DNA from: Thermoleophilia bacterium
Lineage (GTDB): Bacteria; Actinomycetota; Thermoleophilia; Gaiellales; Gaiellaceae
NCBI GenBank assembly: GCA_025933895.1
Contig: JAICZB010000148.1
Coordinates: 1-6,419, forward strand
Reading direction: 5' to 3'
Length of the DNA stretch: 6,419 nt
Position numbers and translations under genes: made by a program. Numbering within the stretch: the stretch's first letter is position 1; every line of letters begins with the position of its first letter. Below the pieces are notes generated by a model, which made no database searches, was not told the DNA's origin, and saw nothing but the letters and a program-made list of their open reading frames with translations. This document shows positions 5,023-6,419 of the stretch, one piece after another.

Positions 5023-6419
5023 CTATCCCGCGACGCGATCGGCTTCAAGCTGCGCGACGCTCGCGACGGCGCCCTTCGCCTCGGCGATCTGTCGGGCTTC
5101 GGCGATGAGCCGCTCGGCCTCGGCGCCCTCGTCCGCGGCTACCGCTGCTTCGGCGGCTGCGCTCAACGCCGCGATCGCGAGCTGCGGGAACTCGGCGGAT
5201 GAGAGCAGTCCCCGCGCCTCGGTAGCGAGCTCGACCGCCTCCTGCGCCGCGCCCTCGCGAGCCCGCACGCGCGCGAGCGTGCAGCGCCAGAGCACATGGG
5301 CGAGCAGGTCGTAGGAGGTCGCCTCCGCTGCTACGCGTTGCGCGAGCTCCTCGGCCTCGTCGAGCCGTCCGAGCCTCGCGACGACCTCTGCAAGCAGCGC
5401 GCGATGCGTGGTGGCCGACGTCGCCGCTCCGATCTCGTCGAATGCGGACGAGGACGCGCGCAACTCCCGTTCGGCCGCGGCGACGTCCCCGGCGAGCAGC
5501 GCGATCTGCGCGCCGACGAACGACTGCGTCGCCCGGCGGAAACGCAGGCCGAACTCCTCGTAGGTCGCTGTCGCGTCCCTGTACAGGCGGCGCGCGTCGT
5601 CGAAATCGCCGCGCAGTGCCAGGAGACCGGCGAGGCTCGTATGGATTGCGCCGCGCAGAGGACGGTCGAGTCCCAGATCCGCGGGCAGGCCCTCGATCTT
5701 GGCCACCGCCTCGTCGACCGGGGTCGGCCCGTAGAGCAGTGCCTGAGCGAGTAATCCTGCGAGCGTCCCGACCATCTCCACTCCGGCGTGCGCACGGCGC
5801 GCATGCTCGAGCGCCCGCTCGATCGCGTCGCCGCGGGCGCGCCAGCGGCAGGCGGCGAGGTCGCCGCTGCTCCTCAGCCACCAGGCGCGCGCGAGAGCGA
5901 GCTCGTCGCCGAGCGGCTCGAGCTCGGCGATTGCCTCCTGCGCCAGCGCGACGCTCTCCTCGACCGGGGTGCCCTCGGCGAAGGCGCGGACGAACTGGAG
6001 CTCGATGCGCGCGTGCAGCTCCTCGGCGCGGAGACGGTGAGTGGCGGCAGCCTCCACTGCTTCGACGAGAGCGGACTCGGCGCCGGGCAGATCGCCGCCG
6101 TTGAGGCGCGAGACACCGAGGCCGGTGAGCACGGCGGGCAGCTCGCGGTCGTCGGGGGGGAGGATCGCGCGCGCCCGCTCCAGGAGCGAGATCGTCGCCG
6201 GCGAGTCGGTGCGGCTGAGCGTCTCCTCAGCCGCGAGACGCAGGAGGCGGCCGGCCCGCCGGGCGAGATCCGTGTCTGCGAGACCCAGCTCCCGTCGCAG
6301 CAGGCACGTGTGCTCGAGGTGGTAACCGACGACTGCAGGCTCGGCGCCGGCGTCGTCGAGCTGGGCCGCCACCGTCTCGTGCAGCTCGGCGCGGAGCGCT
6401 TTCGGCATCGCTTCGTACA
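5023..6419 (-). CDS. C-terminal TPR-like part of a large signalling ATPase/cyclase-type protein (N-terminus outside window)
   Basis: The frame is open to the right edge. Before the internal ATG at 6406-6408 the codons read YEA, giving YEAMPKALRAELHE. That matches the end of the helical region after the AAA ATPase in large actinobacterial adenylate/guanylate cyclase or LuxR-type proteins, so this ATG is not the start. Numbering from that Met, YHLEHT (29-34) follows, then about 430 residues of paired amphipathic Ala/Leu/Glu/Arg helices. Repeat-like units include GDLPGAESALVEAVEAA, GDFDDARRLYRDA, GDVAAAERELRAS and GRLDEAEELAQRVA. The phrase LLYGPTPVDEAVAKIEGL (224-241) is one I recall from this family. 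The TPR-like array probably mediates protein contacts or senses a ligand. A cyclase or DNA-binding output domain would lie outside the window and cannot be confirmed. It ends 32 nt before the TLEGH gene, so it is probably first or early in that operon. Confidence 0.85.
   Translation of the reverse strand, partial: YEAMPKALRAELHETVAAQLDDAGAEPAVVGYHLEHTCLLRRELGLADTDLARRAGRLLRLAAEETLSRTDSPATISLLERARAILPPDDRELPAVLTGLGVSRLNGGDLPGAESALVEAVEAAATHRLRAEELHARIELQFVRAFAEGTPVEESVALAQEAIAELEPLGDELALARAWWLRSSGDLAACRWRARGDAIERALEHARRAHAGVEMVGTLAGLLAQALLYGPTPVDEAVAKIEGLPADLGLDRPLRGAIHTSLAGLLALRGDFDDARRLYRDATATYEEFGLRFRRATQSFVGAQIALLAGDVAAAERELRASSSAFDEIGAATSATTHRALLAEVVARLGRLDEAEELAQRVAAEATSYDLLAHVLWRCTLARVRAREGAAQEAVELATEARGLLSSAEFPQLAIAALSAAAEAAVAADEGAEAERLIAEARQIAEAKGAVASVAQLEADRVAG

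Noticed and set aside
4743..5048. 101-codon minus frame across the TLEGH gene
   Set aside because: In this frame the repeat units read as Arg/His/Pro-rich peptide, and it has no Shine-Dalgarno. The AGGAGG and silent divergence support the TLEGH frame instead.
4579..5314. Overlapping + frames (207 and 172 codons) with CGLRA or VAFER repeats
   Set aside because: The repeats are the antisense reading of the TLEGH array. Substitutions between units are not silent in these frames, and the frames run opposite two supported genes.
6406..6408. ATG as the start of the TPR-like protein
   Set aside because: The frame continues to the window edge and the codons before it (YEA) join a phrase typical of the interior of cyclase/ATPase-TPR proteins.

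Overview
The window is about 70% GC by eye, with coding frames that end almost every codon in G or C. The gene families fit a high-GC Gram-positive actinobacterium, perhaps one of the deep Thermoleophilia (Solirubrobacterales/Gaiellales). That placement is inference from gene style and base composition; no marker gene is present. There are no RNA genes, insertion sequences or CRISPR arrays, and no gene-free stretch longer than about 110 bases.

Layout, left to right. (1) The 3' end of an acidic, disordered reading frame on + (1-201). (2) A secreted, membrane-anchored M23 (LytM-type) metallopeptidase on - (198-1850), with signal peptide, Thr-rich stalk, His/Lys-rich linker, intact zinc site and C-terminal membrane anchor. 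(3) A 111-bp divergent intergenic region. (4) A five-helix membrane protein with an extracytoplasmic C-terminal domain on + (1962-3287), probably translated from a leaderless transcript. (5) On -, read from the right edge: the C-terminal TPR-like half of a large signalling ATPase/cyclase-type protein (6419-5023), a 56-residue acidic, histidine-rich pentapeptide-repeat protein (4990-4820), and a kumamolisin-like S53 serine-carboxyl peptidase (about 4833 or 4740 to 3277).

The three genes of the right half lie on one strand with very short spacing (32 nt, then a frame overlap), so they look co-transcribed. The small middle gene is the most unusual item. It has a perfect AGGAGG ribosome binding site, five tandem TLEGH repeats whose DNA copies differ only at synonymous positions, and two exact HGHDE repeats. 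The family-typical N-terminus of the S53 peptidase overlaps its last codons in the +1 frame, but that frame has no ATG, GTG or TTG there. The S53 start is therefore unresolved: non-canonical start, frameshift, or a sequence error.

Both convergent gene pairs overlap at their stop codons (198-201 and 3277-3287), so the region is tightly packed. The left part concerns the cell wall and envelope, and the right part concerns signalling and proteolysis. No functional link between the two halves can be shown from sequence alone.
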